Shown here: in pieces, positions 31,625-39,800 of the stretch
Layout of the letters: each line of letters begins with the position of its first letter
Position numbering within the stretch: position 1 is the first letter of the stretch
DNA from: an uncultured Clostridia bacterium
Lineage (GTDB): Bacteria > Bacillota > Clostridia > Christensenellales > CAG-917
NCBI GenBank assembly: GCA_944358385.1
Contig: CALVQW010000007.1
Coordinates: 27,762 to 91,761, forward strand
Length of the DNA: 64,000 nt
Direction of reading: 5' to 3'
Program-made: the position numbers and the translations under genes
The notes under the pieces: generated by a model
The model's input: the letters and a program-made list of their open reading frames with translations, nothing else
The model's database searches: none
Told to the model about the DNA's origin: nothing

Positions 31625-31957
31625 ATGGAGACTCTTTTGGACGAAAACACCGTCGCGCTCATCCGCGATTACGTTCCGCGCAACGCCACCCTGCATATGC
31701 TCTCGGAGTTTTTCGGGGCATGCGCGGATGCGACGCGCACCAAGATCATCTGCGCCCTCTCCATCTCCGAGATGTGCGTGGGAGACCTCGCGCGGGTGCT
31801 GAAACTCAACCAAACGACGTGTTCGCACCAGCTGCGCCTGCTGCGCGCGGCGGACATTGTGTCCGCCCGCCGAGACGGGAAAATCGTCTACTACTCTCTT
31901 AAAAACCGCCGCATAGAGGACGTGATGTTCGCAGGCGTACGATTTTTGGGATTATAA
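31625..31957 (+). CDS. ArsR/SmtB-family winged-helix regulator
   Basis: The 110-residue protein is an ArsR-type dimeric repressor: LSEFFGACADATRTKIICAL, then the recognition region EMCVGDLARVLKLNQTTCSHQLRLLRAADIVSARRDGK and the wing IVYYSLKN. A Cys in the EMCVGDL helix fits the classic metal site position of metal-sensing members, but the second Cys of an ELCVCDL motif is a Gly here, so metal sensing is uncertain. No target gene lies next to it; island C follows. No ribosome site precedes the ATG, and TACAAT lies 6 nt upstream. Confidence 0.9.
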   Translation: METLLDENTVALIRDYVPRNATLHMLSEFFGACADATRTKIICALSISEMCVGDLARVLKLNQTTCSHQLRLLRAADIVSARRDGKIVYYSLKNRRIEDVMFAGVRFLGL

Positions 31958-32037
31958 CGCCAACCGCCCGCCATAAGGCAGAGCTAAACGCACTCTCCCG
32001 GAACGCGCCGGACTAATGTACAACGAAAACCAAATTA

Positions 32038-32260
32038 TATTTTAAGCGGCGAGGAATGCAGCCTTCCTTTTGTACGCAAAAGGAAGCGAAAACGCCCAGG
32101 GGGAATTTTCCGAGTATCCCCCTGGGAACCCCAAAACTCCTCATACCCCCACAAGCAATATATAAAGCAAAAAGAGCCGTTCGCCCCCTTATCTAAGGGG
32201 GCAAAAAGGGAAACGTTAGCAAGAGGATAAATGAGATGATCGGAGACAAGCACATACGAA
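32038..32260 (+). repeat. Island C, front module (shared with island A)
   Basis: The order of small hairpins seen at 17540-17760 recurs here: the TTCCTTTTG-TACG-CAAAAGGAA hairpin (about 32062-32084), a CCCAGGGGG/CCCCCTGGG hairpin (about 32095-32130), ACTCCTCATACCCCCACAAG (about 32136-32155) and CCCCCTT-atct-AAGGGGG (32184-32201). No gene is seen in it. Confidence 0.75.
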
Positions 32261-32348
32261 AAGTCAGAGTAAGTATTTACAAAAGATCAGACAAAGCGTG
32301 TAAACGTGCAAAAGAGAGTGTGTTGTGGAGAGTATTTTTGTAATTAAG

Positions 32349-32377
32349 GCGGACGGCAAAAAGTGCCGTCCGCGGTT
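32349..32377 (+). terminator. Terminator-like hairpin inside island C
   Basis: A perfect 10-bp stem (32349-32358 with 32364-32373) is followed by GGTTTT. It is equivalent to the hairpin at 17847-17876. Confidence 0.7.
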
Positions 32378-32539
32378 TTAAATTTTAACTTGTCATTGTT
32401 GTCAATGGCGCGAAAAATTTTGCCGGCTCTGCCGTGTAAATTTTTTCGACGCAACTCCTTGACAAAAAGAGTGTAATACCGCAACTCCTGCCGTTGCAGA
32501 GATGTTCCCTTATAGGGCGGGTGGGTGGGGTACACTAGT

Positions 32540-33030
32540 AACGCACACTTATTCGAAGCGTCTTTGAGTACGACGTCTATCTTTCGGAGACGGTCTAACG
32601 CGCACTTTGAGCGGGCGAACCTGAGCACGATGTCTCTCTTTCGGAGACGGAACTACGCGCCGCAAAGCCAAACTTTCACCGCGGGTGCTTTGCGCCCGCG
32701 CTTGAAAGTCGCGGCGCGAATCTGCGACCTCGCAAGCTAGACGAGAAATTAAGTAGAGACGTCGCTCGTGCGCGTCGAGTCGCCCTCCTCGCCCCACGAG
32801 CGACGCTCAGCGAGTGCTGTTCGCCGCTTGAATAAGTGAGTGCGAGAGTCAAACTATTTTCAAGAGGTGTTTTCATAAAGACGCAGATTGCGCCTTTATG
32901 AAAAAGTTAGTACCGCATTTTAGGAGGAGAGAACTCTATTCCGAGTGGGGGAGGAGTCCCGTAGGGGAGGAGGGGGACAATAACTCCCCTGTCAGAGGAC
33001 GCCAGCCTGTTTTATATTCTCCGAGTACGA
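32540..33030 (+). repeat. Repeat cassette, type I copy in island C
   Basis: Two 57-bp units (about 32540-32651) are followed by the nested hairpin module (about 32656-32717), a diverged middle that lacks the TTAGTTATGTGAG form and reads TTGAATAAGTGAG instead, and the tail with AGGGGAG...CTCCCCT (about 32965-32990). Its sequence is closest to the copies at 18120-18560 and 26830-27310. Confidence 0.85.
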
Positions 33031-33091
33031 CGCGAACTTTGAGCGTGCGCACCTGAACCCGACGTACACTCCGAGCGAGCGTATTAAAAAC

Positions 33092-33119
33092 AAAACCCCC
33101 GTCGCGTGACGAGGGCTTT
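33092..33119 (-). terminator. Short hairpin of the repeat family (H7) after the 33128-33751 gene
   Basis: An imperfect stem (33092-33103 with 33108-33119; mismatches at two positions) ends in GGGCTTTGAC, the motif shared with the other hairpin copies. It lies 9 bp beyond the stop codon of the membrane-protein gene. Confidence 0.55.
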
Positions 33120-33127
33120 GACCGGAC

Positions 33128-33751
33128 TCAGTCATCAAACTCGTCAAACGGACTTTTGTTTTCCTCATCCTCCTGCGCGATCTCCTCCTCCGTCACTTCG
33201 GAGGTGTGCTTGTCGCGGAGGACTTTGGCGAGGACGTGGCGCAGGGTGCGGTAGACGTAAACGGTGAAAAGATCGACTATGAGCAGGGCTACCGTGCCGA
33301 GGATGGCGATCGCCCAATAGTCGAAATAGCCGATGATGTCGGGGGCGAGGACTTCAAGCCCTTGAAGGGCGAAGTACAGCACGGCGAGCGCGGCATTGAT
33401 GTAAACTATCTTGACGGGATAGGAGATGAACCACTTGACTTTTTTCTCCCACATCACGGCGGAGATGAGAGCCATGGGACCGAAATAGACGGCGTAGCCC
33501 GCCACCGCGGTCACGTCGCCCACCAAAAATCCCAGCCCTGCCGAGACGATGTAGGCAAAGACGGCGGAGAGGTAATAACGCTTGGAGAGGGGTATGCTCA
33601 CCGCGATCCCCGCCGCCGCGAACATCGCAACGGTGACATAGCGCACCACCACTCCCAGCCAGACAAACAAAAGCGCGAGCGCGGCGGAGATGCCCGCCAA
33701 CGCCAGCGCATATGCAGTCTTTCTTGCCGAGAAGCGGCGTTTGTGTTTCAT
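33128..33751 (-). CDS. Multi-pass membrane protein of unknown function
   Basis: The 207-residue product has about six hydrophobic helices (for example YALALAGISAALALLFVWLG, YVTVAMFAAAGIAVSIPL, AVFAYIVSAGLGFLVGD, YINAALAVLYFALQGLEV and AIAILGTVALLIVDLFTVYV) and an acidic C-terminal tail (EEEIAQEDEENKSPFDEFDD). The first helices recall the substrate-binding (ECF-type S component or RibU/ThiT-like) proteins in spacing, but I do not recognise a family. Its ATG overlaps the stop codon of the J-domain gene (ATGA), so translation is coupled. It is the third gene of the DUF5685-DnaJ operon. Confidence 0.75.
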   Translation of the reverse strand: MKHKRRFSARKTAYALALAGISAALALLFVWLGVVVRYVTVAMFAAAGIAVSIPLSKRYYLSAVFAYIVSAGLGFLVGDVTAVAGYAVYFGPMALISAVMWEKKVKWFISYPVKIVYINAALAVLYFALQGLEVLAPDIIGYFDYWAIAILGTVALLIVDLFTVYVYRTLRHVLAKVLRDKHTSEVTEEEIAQEDEENKSPFDEFDD

Positions 33752-34431
33752 CAGCAGCAGCGGATGAGGTCGCCGCCCATGCACTCGCAGCAGCAATCCG
33801 CGCACAGTGCGCACTGACACGCCGTGCAGCATCCGTCCGCCGCCGAAGGCTGAGCCTGCTGCTGATAGCTGCGCTGCGTCGCGTAGCCGGTGCCTTCGTC
33901 CGTGGTGTAATACTGCCCGCCCTGCTGCGCCTGCCCGCGAGGCTCCTGTTTGAACGCGCCGGTGCCGTCGATCTTCTTTTTCATATTCTCGAGCGCGCGC
34001 TTATACTTCTCGTTCTCAGGCTCGAGATCCACGGCGAGTTCGAGCTGTTTTTTGCTCTCGTTCAGCCAATTTTTCTCGTAGAAAATGATGGCTTGATAGT
34101 AGTGCCACTCGCCGCCGCGGTAGTACATATCGTCCAAAAGCGTCTGCGCCTTGGCAAAATCCCTTGCCGAGACCGCGGCTTTGACGTCCTGATAGCGGCT
34201 CTGTTCGCTGTCCGGATCGCCGCTCACCTGCGCAGCCTCGTGGGTGCGGCTCATCGCCTCCTGATAGGCGTTGTCCAGCACTTCGAGCATGCGTGCGGCA
34301 TCCGCGCCCGCCTCTCCTTCGTCAAAGACGTGCTCCTGATAGTAGGCGCGTTTCTTCTTGTACGCGTCGAGGATCTCGCTCTGCGACGCGCCCTGTTTAA
34401 CACCGAGGATCACAAACGGGTCACTTGGCAT
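33751..34431 (-). CDS. J-domain protein with TPR-like middle and Cys-rich C-terminus
   Basis: The 226-residue product starts with a J-domain-like region (DPFVILGVKQGASQSEILDAYKKKRAYYQE); the canonical HPD tripeptide is replaced by sequence around HVFDEG, so DnaK stimulation is doubtful. The middle has TPR-like helices (SARDFAKAQTLLDDMYYRGGEWHYYQ and following). After a Gln-rich linker it ends with a cluster of 10 cysteines in about 26 residues (CCTACQCALCADCCCECMGG), suggesting metal binding or palmitoyl-like anchoring. It overlaps the DUF5685 gene by 22 bp and has an AAGGAG site. Role unknown. Confidence 0.82.
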   Translation of the reverse strand: MPSDPFVILGVKQGASQSEILDAYKKKRAYYQEHVFDEGEAGADAARMLEVLDNAYQEAMSRTHEAAQVSGDPDSEQSRYQDVKAAVSARDFAKAQTLLDDMYYRGGEWHYYQAIIFYEKNWLNESKKQLELAVDLEPENEKYKRALENMKKKIDGTGAFKQEPRGQAQQGGQYYTTDEGTGYATQRSYQQQAQPSAADGCCTACQCALCADCCCECMGGDLIRCC

Positions 34432-35270
34432 TTATCGTCTCCTTTGAGCAACCTTTCCATCTGCATATAAAGTCCGAGATAGACGGTGTTGGAGAGGACA
34501 CCCTCGCTCACCACTATATGCATGGCATTGTATGCTCCGACCAGCTTATTATAAGTCGAGCGCAGCAAAAAGTCGAGTTCCTGCGCGTTTTTCTCCAAAA
34601 ATTCCGCCTTGGTGTCGCACTTCCCGTAGGCGGCGAGGAGAGGATTGTATCTCCCCTTCTTCGCGTCCTTCTCCACATCGTCCACCGCGTCGAAGAGATA
34701 GACCAGCCTGCCGAGATTGTACATAAAGGTGTCCGTGTTCTCGTCCACGGGGATGAGAGCGCGCGTCACGTCCCGCATGAGGGATGCGAAACAATCCGCC
34801 ACCATGTCGATGTCCGCCGAGTCCCGCTTTTCCAGCACGGAGAGCTTTCTGAAACTCTCCCGCATGAGCGCGTCCACATCGGGCATACGCCTCGCCGCGG
34901 CGCGTTTTCTCGCCGCCAGCACCCCGACCACCGCCGCACGCGAACGCTTGCCGTCATGCACGTCGTCGAGGGCGTTGTAGTAGACCAAGAGTACGGAAAG
35001 ATCCGCAACCTTGCGGGTGAGTTCGTCCGTGGCGATGACCGTCTTTTTCTTGCCGTTGATGAGGCAGAGCCTGCGCTCGAACTTCACCTCCGTGTCCGTG
35101 AGAGAGTGCAGGAGCGCGTTGTAGAAGGTGGTGTCATAGTTGGTGCACAGCCGCGAGAGTTGGCTGCCCGAACGCGACAGTGCCTTGCACAGACCGCAAT
35201 AGTACGCCTGAAAGACGTTGAAGTCCTTGACGTACATATTGTTCTTGTCCGGGATCACATAGCCAAACAT
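34410..35270 (-). CDS. DUF5685-family protein
   Basis: The 286-residue product begins MFGYVIPDKNNMYVKDFNVF then AYYCGLCKAL, the hallmark N-terminus of the clostridial DUF5685 family, and is mostly alpha-helical with repeated acidic pairs (YYNALDDVHDGKR, YLFDAVDDVEKDAKKGRYNPLL) that resemble the Asp-rich pattern of prenyl-synthase-like folds. Function is unknown. The ATG at 35270 is chosen for the AAGGGAC site. It heads an operon with the J-domain gene and a membrane protein, an arrangement seen across Clostridia, so the three probably act together at the membrane. Confidence 0.85.
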   Translation of the reverse strand: MFGYVIPDKNNMYVKDFNVFQAYYCGLCKALSRSGSQLSRLCTNYDTTFYNALLHSLTDTEVKFERRLCLINGKKKTVIATDELTRKVADLSVLLVYYNALDDVHDGKRSRAAVVGVLAARKRAAARRMPDVDALMRESFRKLSVLEKRDSADIDMVADCFASLMRDVTRALIPVDENTDTFMYNLGRLVYLFDAVDDVEKDAKKGRYNPLLAAYGKCDTKAEFLEKNAQELDFLLRSTYNKLVGAYNAMHIVVSEGVLSNTVYLGLYMQMERLLKGDDKCQVTRL

Positions 35271-35323
35271 TCGTCCCTTCTCACTCCACTCTGCCCGCAC
35301 AAGTTGAAACGGGCATTAAAACC

Positions 35324-36373
35324 TCACTTATCAAAGGAGACCAGCCCCACCTTACGTTTGACCTTGGCGAGGGTGCGCGCGGCGATCCTCGCCGCCTTCT
35401 CCGCGCCCGCTTTTGCGACCTCGGCGATGTACGCCTTGTCCGCGAGATAGCGCGCATATTCCTCCCTGATGGGCTTGAACTTAGCCGCCACCGCCTCGCC
35501 GACCGCGGTCTTGAAGGTGCCGTAGCCGCACCCCGCGAATTCCCTCTCCGCCTCCTCGACGGTCTTGCCCGTCATGACGGAATAGATGACGAGCAGGTTG
35601 GTGATGCCGGGCTTGTCCTCGCGGGCGACTATCTCGTTGCCGCTGTCCGTGACCGCGCGTTTAAACTTCTTCATTATGGAACTTTCGTCCTCGATGACGG
35701 ACACCCAGCCGTTGGGATCGGGATCGGACTTGGACATCTTCGCCGTCGGATCCTGCAAGGAACACACCTTCGCACCCGTCTTGGGGATGTAGCCTTCCGG
35801 GACGACGAACGTGTCGCCGTAACGGTTGTTGAAACGGATGGCGATGTCGCGGGCGAGTTCCAGATGCTGTTTCTGATCTATGCCCACGGGGACGAGATCG
35901 GAGCGGAAAAGCAAGATGTCCGCCGCCATGAGCACGGGATAGTCCATCAGCCCCATATTGATATTGTCCGCGTGTTTCGCGCTCTTATCCTTGAACTGCG
36001 TCATCCTGGACGCCTCGCCCACATAAGTGTTGCAGTTGAGGATCCACGCAAGCTCGGAGTGCGCGGGAACGTGGGACTGGAAGTACAGCACGGACTTTTC
36101 GGGATCTATGCCGCAGGCGAGGAGCTGCGCGAAGAAACTCATGCACATCTGCCTGAGTTCGGCAGGCTCTCTCCTCACGGTGAGGGCGTGCAAGTCCGCG
36201 ATGAAGAAGAGGGAGTCATAGTCGTCCTGCATCTTCCCCCAGTTGGACACCGCACCCACATAGTTGCCGAGCGTGATGGTACCCGTCGGCTGGATGCCGG
36301 AAAGCACCACCTTTTTGCGCTCGTTTTGCACTTTATCGTTGATTTCTGTCATATAAACACCTTTTTCGGTCAT
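35324..36373 (-). CDS. trpS: Tryptophanyl-tRNA synthetase
   Basis: The 349-residue class I enzyme charges tRNA(Trp). It has SGIQPTGTITLGNYVGAV (the HIGH-equivalent), DYPVLMAADILLF, VPVGIDQKQHLELARDIA and the KMSKS loop. The ATG at 36373 has GGAG five bases upstream; a second ATG at 36352 with AAGGTG is also possible and would give 342 residues. It lies 23 bp behind thrC. No T-box leader fits in that gap, so regulation from the thrC/P-loop promoter is likely. Confidence 0.96.
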   Translation of the reverse strand: MTEKGVYMTEINDKVQNERKKVVLSGIQPTGTITLGNYVGAVSNWGKMQDDYDSLFFIADLHALTVRREPAELRQMCMSFFAQLLACGIDPEKSVLYFQSHVPAHSELAWILNCNTYVGEASRMTQFKDKSAKHADNINMGLMDYPVLMAADILLFRSDLVPVGIDQKQHLELARDIAIRFNNRYGDTFVVPEGYIPKTGAKVCSLQDPTAKMSKSDPDPNGWVSVIEDESSIMKKFKRAVTDSGNEIVAREDKPGITNLLVIYSVMTGKTVEEAEREFAGCGYGTFKTAVGEAVAAKFKPIREEYARYLADKAYIAEVAKAGAEKAARIAARTLAKVKRKVGLVSFDK

Positions 36374-36396
36374 GTGCGCTCCGTTCGGGCGCGGAC

Positions 36397-37881
36397 TCAT
36401 TCTCCCGCCACGAAGTCAAAGACCGCCTTCTTCACGTCCTCGCGCTCTATCACCGTCGTGTGCCGCACGGGAAGGGAGTCAAGCTCCGCTATGGCGGAGG
36501 GACACTCCGCCGCGGTGAAGAGTTGCAGCTTGGTCACCGCCTTATCGGGATCTTTCTCATGCGCTCCCGCGATGGCGTTGTAGACGTCGCAGGCGAATTT
36601 ATACGGGCTTGCCGTGGACACGATGACGGTGGGAGTCTCGTCGTCCGTCTCCAAAGAGTACTCGTTGTACACGCTGACCGCCACCGCCGTGTGTGGATCG
36701 AGGACATAGCCCTCCTCGTCCAGATCGAAGAAGGTGGCGATGGTCTCCTTGGTCTCCTCCTCGCTCGCCCAGCCCGCCTCGAACACGGAAAGATCCAGCT
36801 CGGAAAGATCAAGCTCGAACCTGCCCGTCTCGGCAAGCTCGGCATATATCTCGCGTATTTTCACGCTGTCCCTGCCCATCACCTCGAAAAGCAGCCTTTC
36901 GAGATTGGATGACACCAAAATGTCCATGGAGGGGGACATGGTCTTGTAGAACTCTCTCTCCACGTCGTAACTGCCCGTCGAGAAGAAGTCCGTGAGGATG
37001 TTGTTGGCGTTGCTTGCCACGATGAGTTTGTGGACAGGCAGCCCCATACGGTAGGCGTAATAGCCCGCGAGTATGTTGCCGAAGTTGCCCGTCGGCACGA
37101 CGAAGTTGATGCGCTCGCCCTGCTCTATCTCCCCCGCGTTCACGAGGTCGCAGTACGCCGAGACGTAGTAGGCTATCTGCGGCGCGAGCCTGCCCCAGTT
37201 TATGGAGTTGGCGGAGGACATCTCTATGCCGCGGGCTTTGAGCCGCGCCACGGCATCGGGATCGGTGAACACCTTTTTGACCGCGGTCTGCGCGTCGTCG
37301 AAATTGCCTTTGATGCCCGCGACATGCACGTTTTTCCCGCGCTGGGTGATCATCTGCCTCTTCTGCATCGCGCTCACCCCGTCCACGGGATAGAACACTA
37401 TGATCTCGGTGCCTTCCACGTCGCGGAAGCCTTCCAGAGCCGCCTTGCCCGTGTCGCCGCTGGTGGCAACGAGGATGAGGGTGCGGCAGTCGTCGCCCAG
37501 CTTCCTCTTGGACGCCACCATAAGGTGGGGGAGCAGGGTGAGTGCCATATCCTTGAAGGCGCAGGTGGGACCGTGCCACAATTCCAGCATATACAGCCCG
37601 TCGTCCACCTTGACCACGGGACAGGGATCGCCGTCAAAGCGGGAATATGCCTTGTTGGCGTAGCCCAGCAGCTCCTCAAAGGAGAAGTCGTCGAGATAGT
37701 CGGCGAGGATGCTCGCCACCCTCTCCGGGTAGTCCATGCCGAGGAGCGCGTCGAATTTTGCCTCGTTCAAAACGGGGAAAGACGACGGAACGATGAGTCC
37801 GCCGTCATCCGAGATGCCTTTTACTATGGCTTCCGCAGCGGTGTACGTCCGCATGCGGTCGCGTGTGCTTACATATTTCAT
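36397..37881 (-). CDS. thrC: Threonine synthase
   Basis: The 494-residue PLP enzyme converts O-phosphohomoserine to threonine. It starts MKYVSTRDR, as the longer threonine synthases do, has the PLP lysine in GPTCAFKDMAL, the phosphate loop in ATSGDTGKAALEGF, SANSINWGRLAPQIAYY, and VPTGNFGNILAGYYA. Length fits the bacterial/yeast-type class. It overlaps the upstream P-loop gene by 4 bp and is followed by trpS. No homoserine kinase gene is adjacent. Confidence 0.97.
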   Translation of the reverse strand: MKYVSTRDRMRTYTAAEAIVKGISDDGGLIVPSSFPVLNEAKFDALLGMDYPERVASILADYLDDFSFEELLGYANKAYSRFDGDPCPVVKVDDGLYMLELWHGPTCAFKDMALTLLPHLMVASKRKLGDDCRTLILVATSGDTGKAALEGFRDVEGTEIIVFYPVDGVSAMQKRQMITQRGKNVHVAGIKGNFDDAQTAVKKVFTDPDAVARLKARGIEMSSANSINWGRLAPQIAYYVSAYCDLVNAGEIEQGERINFVVPTGNFGNILAGYYAYRMGLPVHKLIVASNANNILTDFFSTGSYDVEREFYKTMSPSMDILVSSNLERLLFEVMGRDSVKIREIYAELAETGRFELDLSELDLSVFEAGWASEEETKETIATFFDLDEEGYVLDPHTAVAVSVYNEYSLETDDETPTVIVSTASPYKFACDVYNAIAGAHEKDPDKAVTKLQLFTAAECPSAIAELDSLPVRHTTVIEREDVKKAVFDFVAGE

Positions 37882-38309
37882 TCTTCCGCCTGATACTTTT
37901 TCAGAAATTCCGGGAAATTCTCCTCATTCTCGCTGACGGTGAGGATGAATCTCGTATCGGTGTTTTTTGCTATGGCGTAGATGTCGGTGAAGAAGTCCTC
38001 CATTTCCGCCACGGGACGGGCGAGCATGCGGTGCGCGCCGTCGATGTAGAAGCTCTCTATGTCGTGATTGCCGGCGAGGATGCCCCTGATGAAACCGATG
38101 AGTTCCCTCTCGTCCACCGCGGACTGCCCCGCCCTTTTCAGCGACTCGGTGTTGATGACTCTGATCTGATACCTCAGCGAATACATATATCTGTCCGTAT
38201 CCGTGAGAAAGACGATGTCGCCTTTGGCTGTCTCGACGTTGTCGTTCGCCATGTTGATGATGATCTTGGTTTTGCCGGTGCCTTTGGAGCCGGTGATGAG
38301 TTTTATCAT
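37878..38309 (-). CDS. Small P-loop ATPase-like protein of unknown function
   Basis: The 143-residue product begins MIKLITGSKGTGKTKIIINM, a Walker A motif directly at the N-terminus; hydrophobic strands follow (DIVFLTD, SFYIDGAHR as a likely Walker B, RFILTVSENEE). Small clostridial proteins of this type are often annotated as ATP-binding or PilT-like, but no function is established. The ATG at 38309 is chosen for its GGAGGTGA site. It heads the P-loop-thrC-trpS transcript with a good promoter, and its stop overlaps the thrC start, so the two are translationally coupled. Confidence 0.83.
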   Translation of the reverse strand: MIKLITGSKGTGKTKIIINMANDNVETAKGDIVFLTDTDRYMYSLRYQIRVINTESLKRAGQSAVDERELIGFIRGILAGNHDIESFYIDGAHRMLARPVAEMEDFFTDIYAIAKNTDTRFILTVSENEENFPEFLKKYQAEE

Positions 38310-38326
38310 AGTCACCTCCACTTTTC

Positions 38327-38355
38327 ATTTTACAGGAAAATCCCGTCAAATACAA
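38327..38355 (-). promoter_or_regulatory. Promoter of the P-loop-thrC-trpS operon
   Basis: On the minus strand TTGTAT (38350-38355) and TAAAAT (38327-38332) are 17 bp apart, about 18 nt upstream of the start codon. Confidence 0.65.
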
Positions 38356-38397
38356 GAGCGGATTTTCCCTTGCGGGTATTTAATTTCCCTTTCACGT

Positions 38398-39789
38398 TCA
38401 CGCGAATTTTTCAAACTCGGCGTGCCGTGCGGGATCCAGCTCGCGGAACATGGCGTCCAGCTCGCCGTCGCTTATCACGGTGGTCCTGCCTTCGGCGTAC
38501 TGCTCGTCCACTCTCTCCTTCATTTTGAGGATGAGATCGTCGCGCTTGTCGATGTGCATCTCGGCGGGGACGGAGTAGAAGGAGTTGATCCAGAACGCGA
38601 TGCCCGCCACTCCGCTGAAAGAGTCCACCACGACGCGCGCGGGACGATGAAGGATCTTCTCGGTGTCGAAGATGTTGTAGATCTCCTGATCTTTGAGCAT
38701 GCCGTCCGCGTGTATGCCCGCCTTGGTGACATTGAAATTCTTGCCCACGAAGGGGGTGCGCTCCGGGATGTCGAAGCCCATCTCGTGCTCGAAGTAGTCC
38801 GCGATCTCCGTGATGACGGAAAGGTCCATCCCGCCCGTGCCGCCGCGCAGGGAGGCATACTCTATCGCCATGGCTTCGAGAGGGGTGTTGCCCGTGCGCT
38901 CGCCTATGCCGAGCAAAGTGGTGTTGACGGCGGAACAGCCGTACAGCCATGCCGTCGCGGAGTTGGTGACCGCCTTGTAAAAGTCGTTGTGGCCGTGCCA
39001 TTCCAGCTGTTCGGAGGGGATCTCCGCGTAATAGCGGAAACCGTAGATGATGCCCTGCACGCTGCGCGGCAGCGAGGTGCCGGGATAGGTCACGCCGTAG
39101 CCCATGGTGTCGCAGGCGCGGATCTTGATGGGGATGCCGCTCTCCTCGGAGAGTTTCATCAGCTCGATGGCGAAGGGGACGACAAATCCGAAATAATCCG
39201 CGCGAGTGATGTCCTCGAAGTGACACCTTGGCACTATGCCGCGCTCCAACGCCTTCTTCACGATGGTGAGATATTTCTCCATCGCCTGCCCGCGGGTGAG
39301 GTTCATCTTCTTGAAGATGTGGTAGTCCGAGCAGCTCACGAGGATGCCCGTCTCCTTGATGCCGAACTGCTTGACCAGCTCAAAATCCTTCTCGTTGGCG
39401 CGGATCCACGACGTCACCTGCGGGAATTCGTAGCCGAGTTCCAGACACTTCTCCACCGCCTCGCGGTCCTTCTCGCTGTAAAGGAAGAACTCGCTCTGTC
39501 TGACGATGCCGTTGGGGCCTCCCAGCCTGTGCAGCATCTTGTAAAGAGCCACGATGTCCTTGACGGCGAAGGGCTTGGTCGCCTGCTGACCGTCGCGGAA
39601 GGTGGTGTCCGTGATGTAGATGTCTTTGGGACACTCCATCGGGACGTGGCGCATGTTGAACGCGATCTTCGGGATCTCACCGTAAGTGAATATCTTGCGG
39701 TGGAGATTGGGGTGCGGCACGTCCTGCAGATTGGGCTTGTAGGCGTGTTCCTCGATGACGTGATGATTCTTGTTGTAACGTATGATCAT
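38398..39789 (-). CDS. Re-citrate-synthase-like enzyme (DRE-TIM / isopropylmalate-synthase family)
   Basis: The 463-residue product belongs to the HMGL-like metal-dependent acyltransferases: TDTTFRDGQQATKPF gives the metal Asp and catalytic Arg, and LEWHGHNDFYKA the HxH metal pair. The HRLGGPNGIVRQSEFFLYS segment and the TSWIRANEKDF segment are the pattern of the Re-specific citrate synthases of strict anaerobes, as distinct from LeuA and NifV. It would condense acetyl-CoA and oxaloacetate, feeding glutamate synthesis. The ATG at 39789 has GGGGAGAGGA upstream. It is the last gene of the rpmE-prfA operon, 11 bp behind prfA. Homocitrate or methylmalate synthase activity cannot be excluded. Confidence 0.83.
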   Translation of the reverse strand: MIIRYNKNHHVIEEHAYKPNLQDVPHPNLHRKIFTYGEIPKIAFNMRHVPMECPKDIYITDTTFRDGQQATKPFAVKDIVALYKMLHRLGGPNGIVRQSEFFLYSEKDREAVEKCLELGYEFPQVTSWIRANEKDFELVKQFGIKETGILVSCSDYHIFKKMNLTRGQAMEKYLTIVKKALERGIVPRCHFEDITRADYFGFVVPFAIELMKLSEESGIPIKIRACDTMGYGVTYPGTSLPRSVQGIIYGFRYYAEIPSEQLEWHGHNDFYKAVTNSATAWLYGCSAVNTTLLGIGERTGNTPLEAMAIEYASLRGGTGGMDLSVITEIADYFEHEMGFDIPERTPFVGKNFNVTKAGIHADGMLKDQEIYNIFDTEKILHRPARVVVDSFSGVAGIAFWINSFYSVPAEMHIDKRDDLILKMKERVDEQYAEGRTTVISDGELDAMFRELDPARHAEFEKFA

Positions 39790-39800
39790 ATCCTCTCCCC

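Noticed and set aside
32276..32377. Small RNA gene in island C (TTTACA-17-TGTAAA followed by a terminator)
   Set aside because: The -10 is poor, and the matching place in island A has TTGACA but no -10, so the pair is not conserved enough to call.
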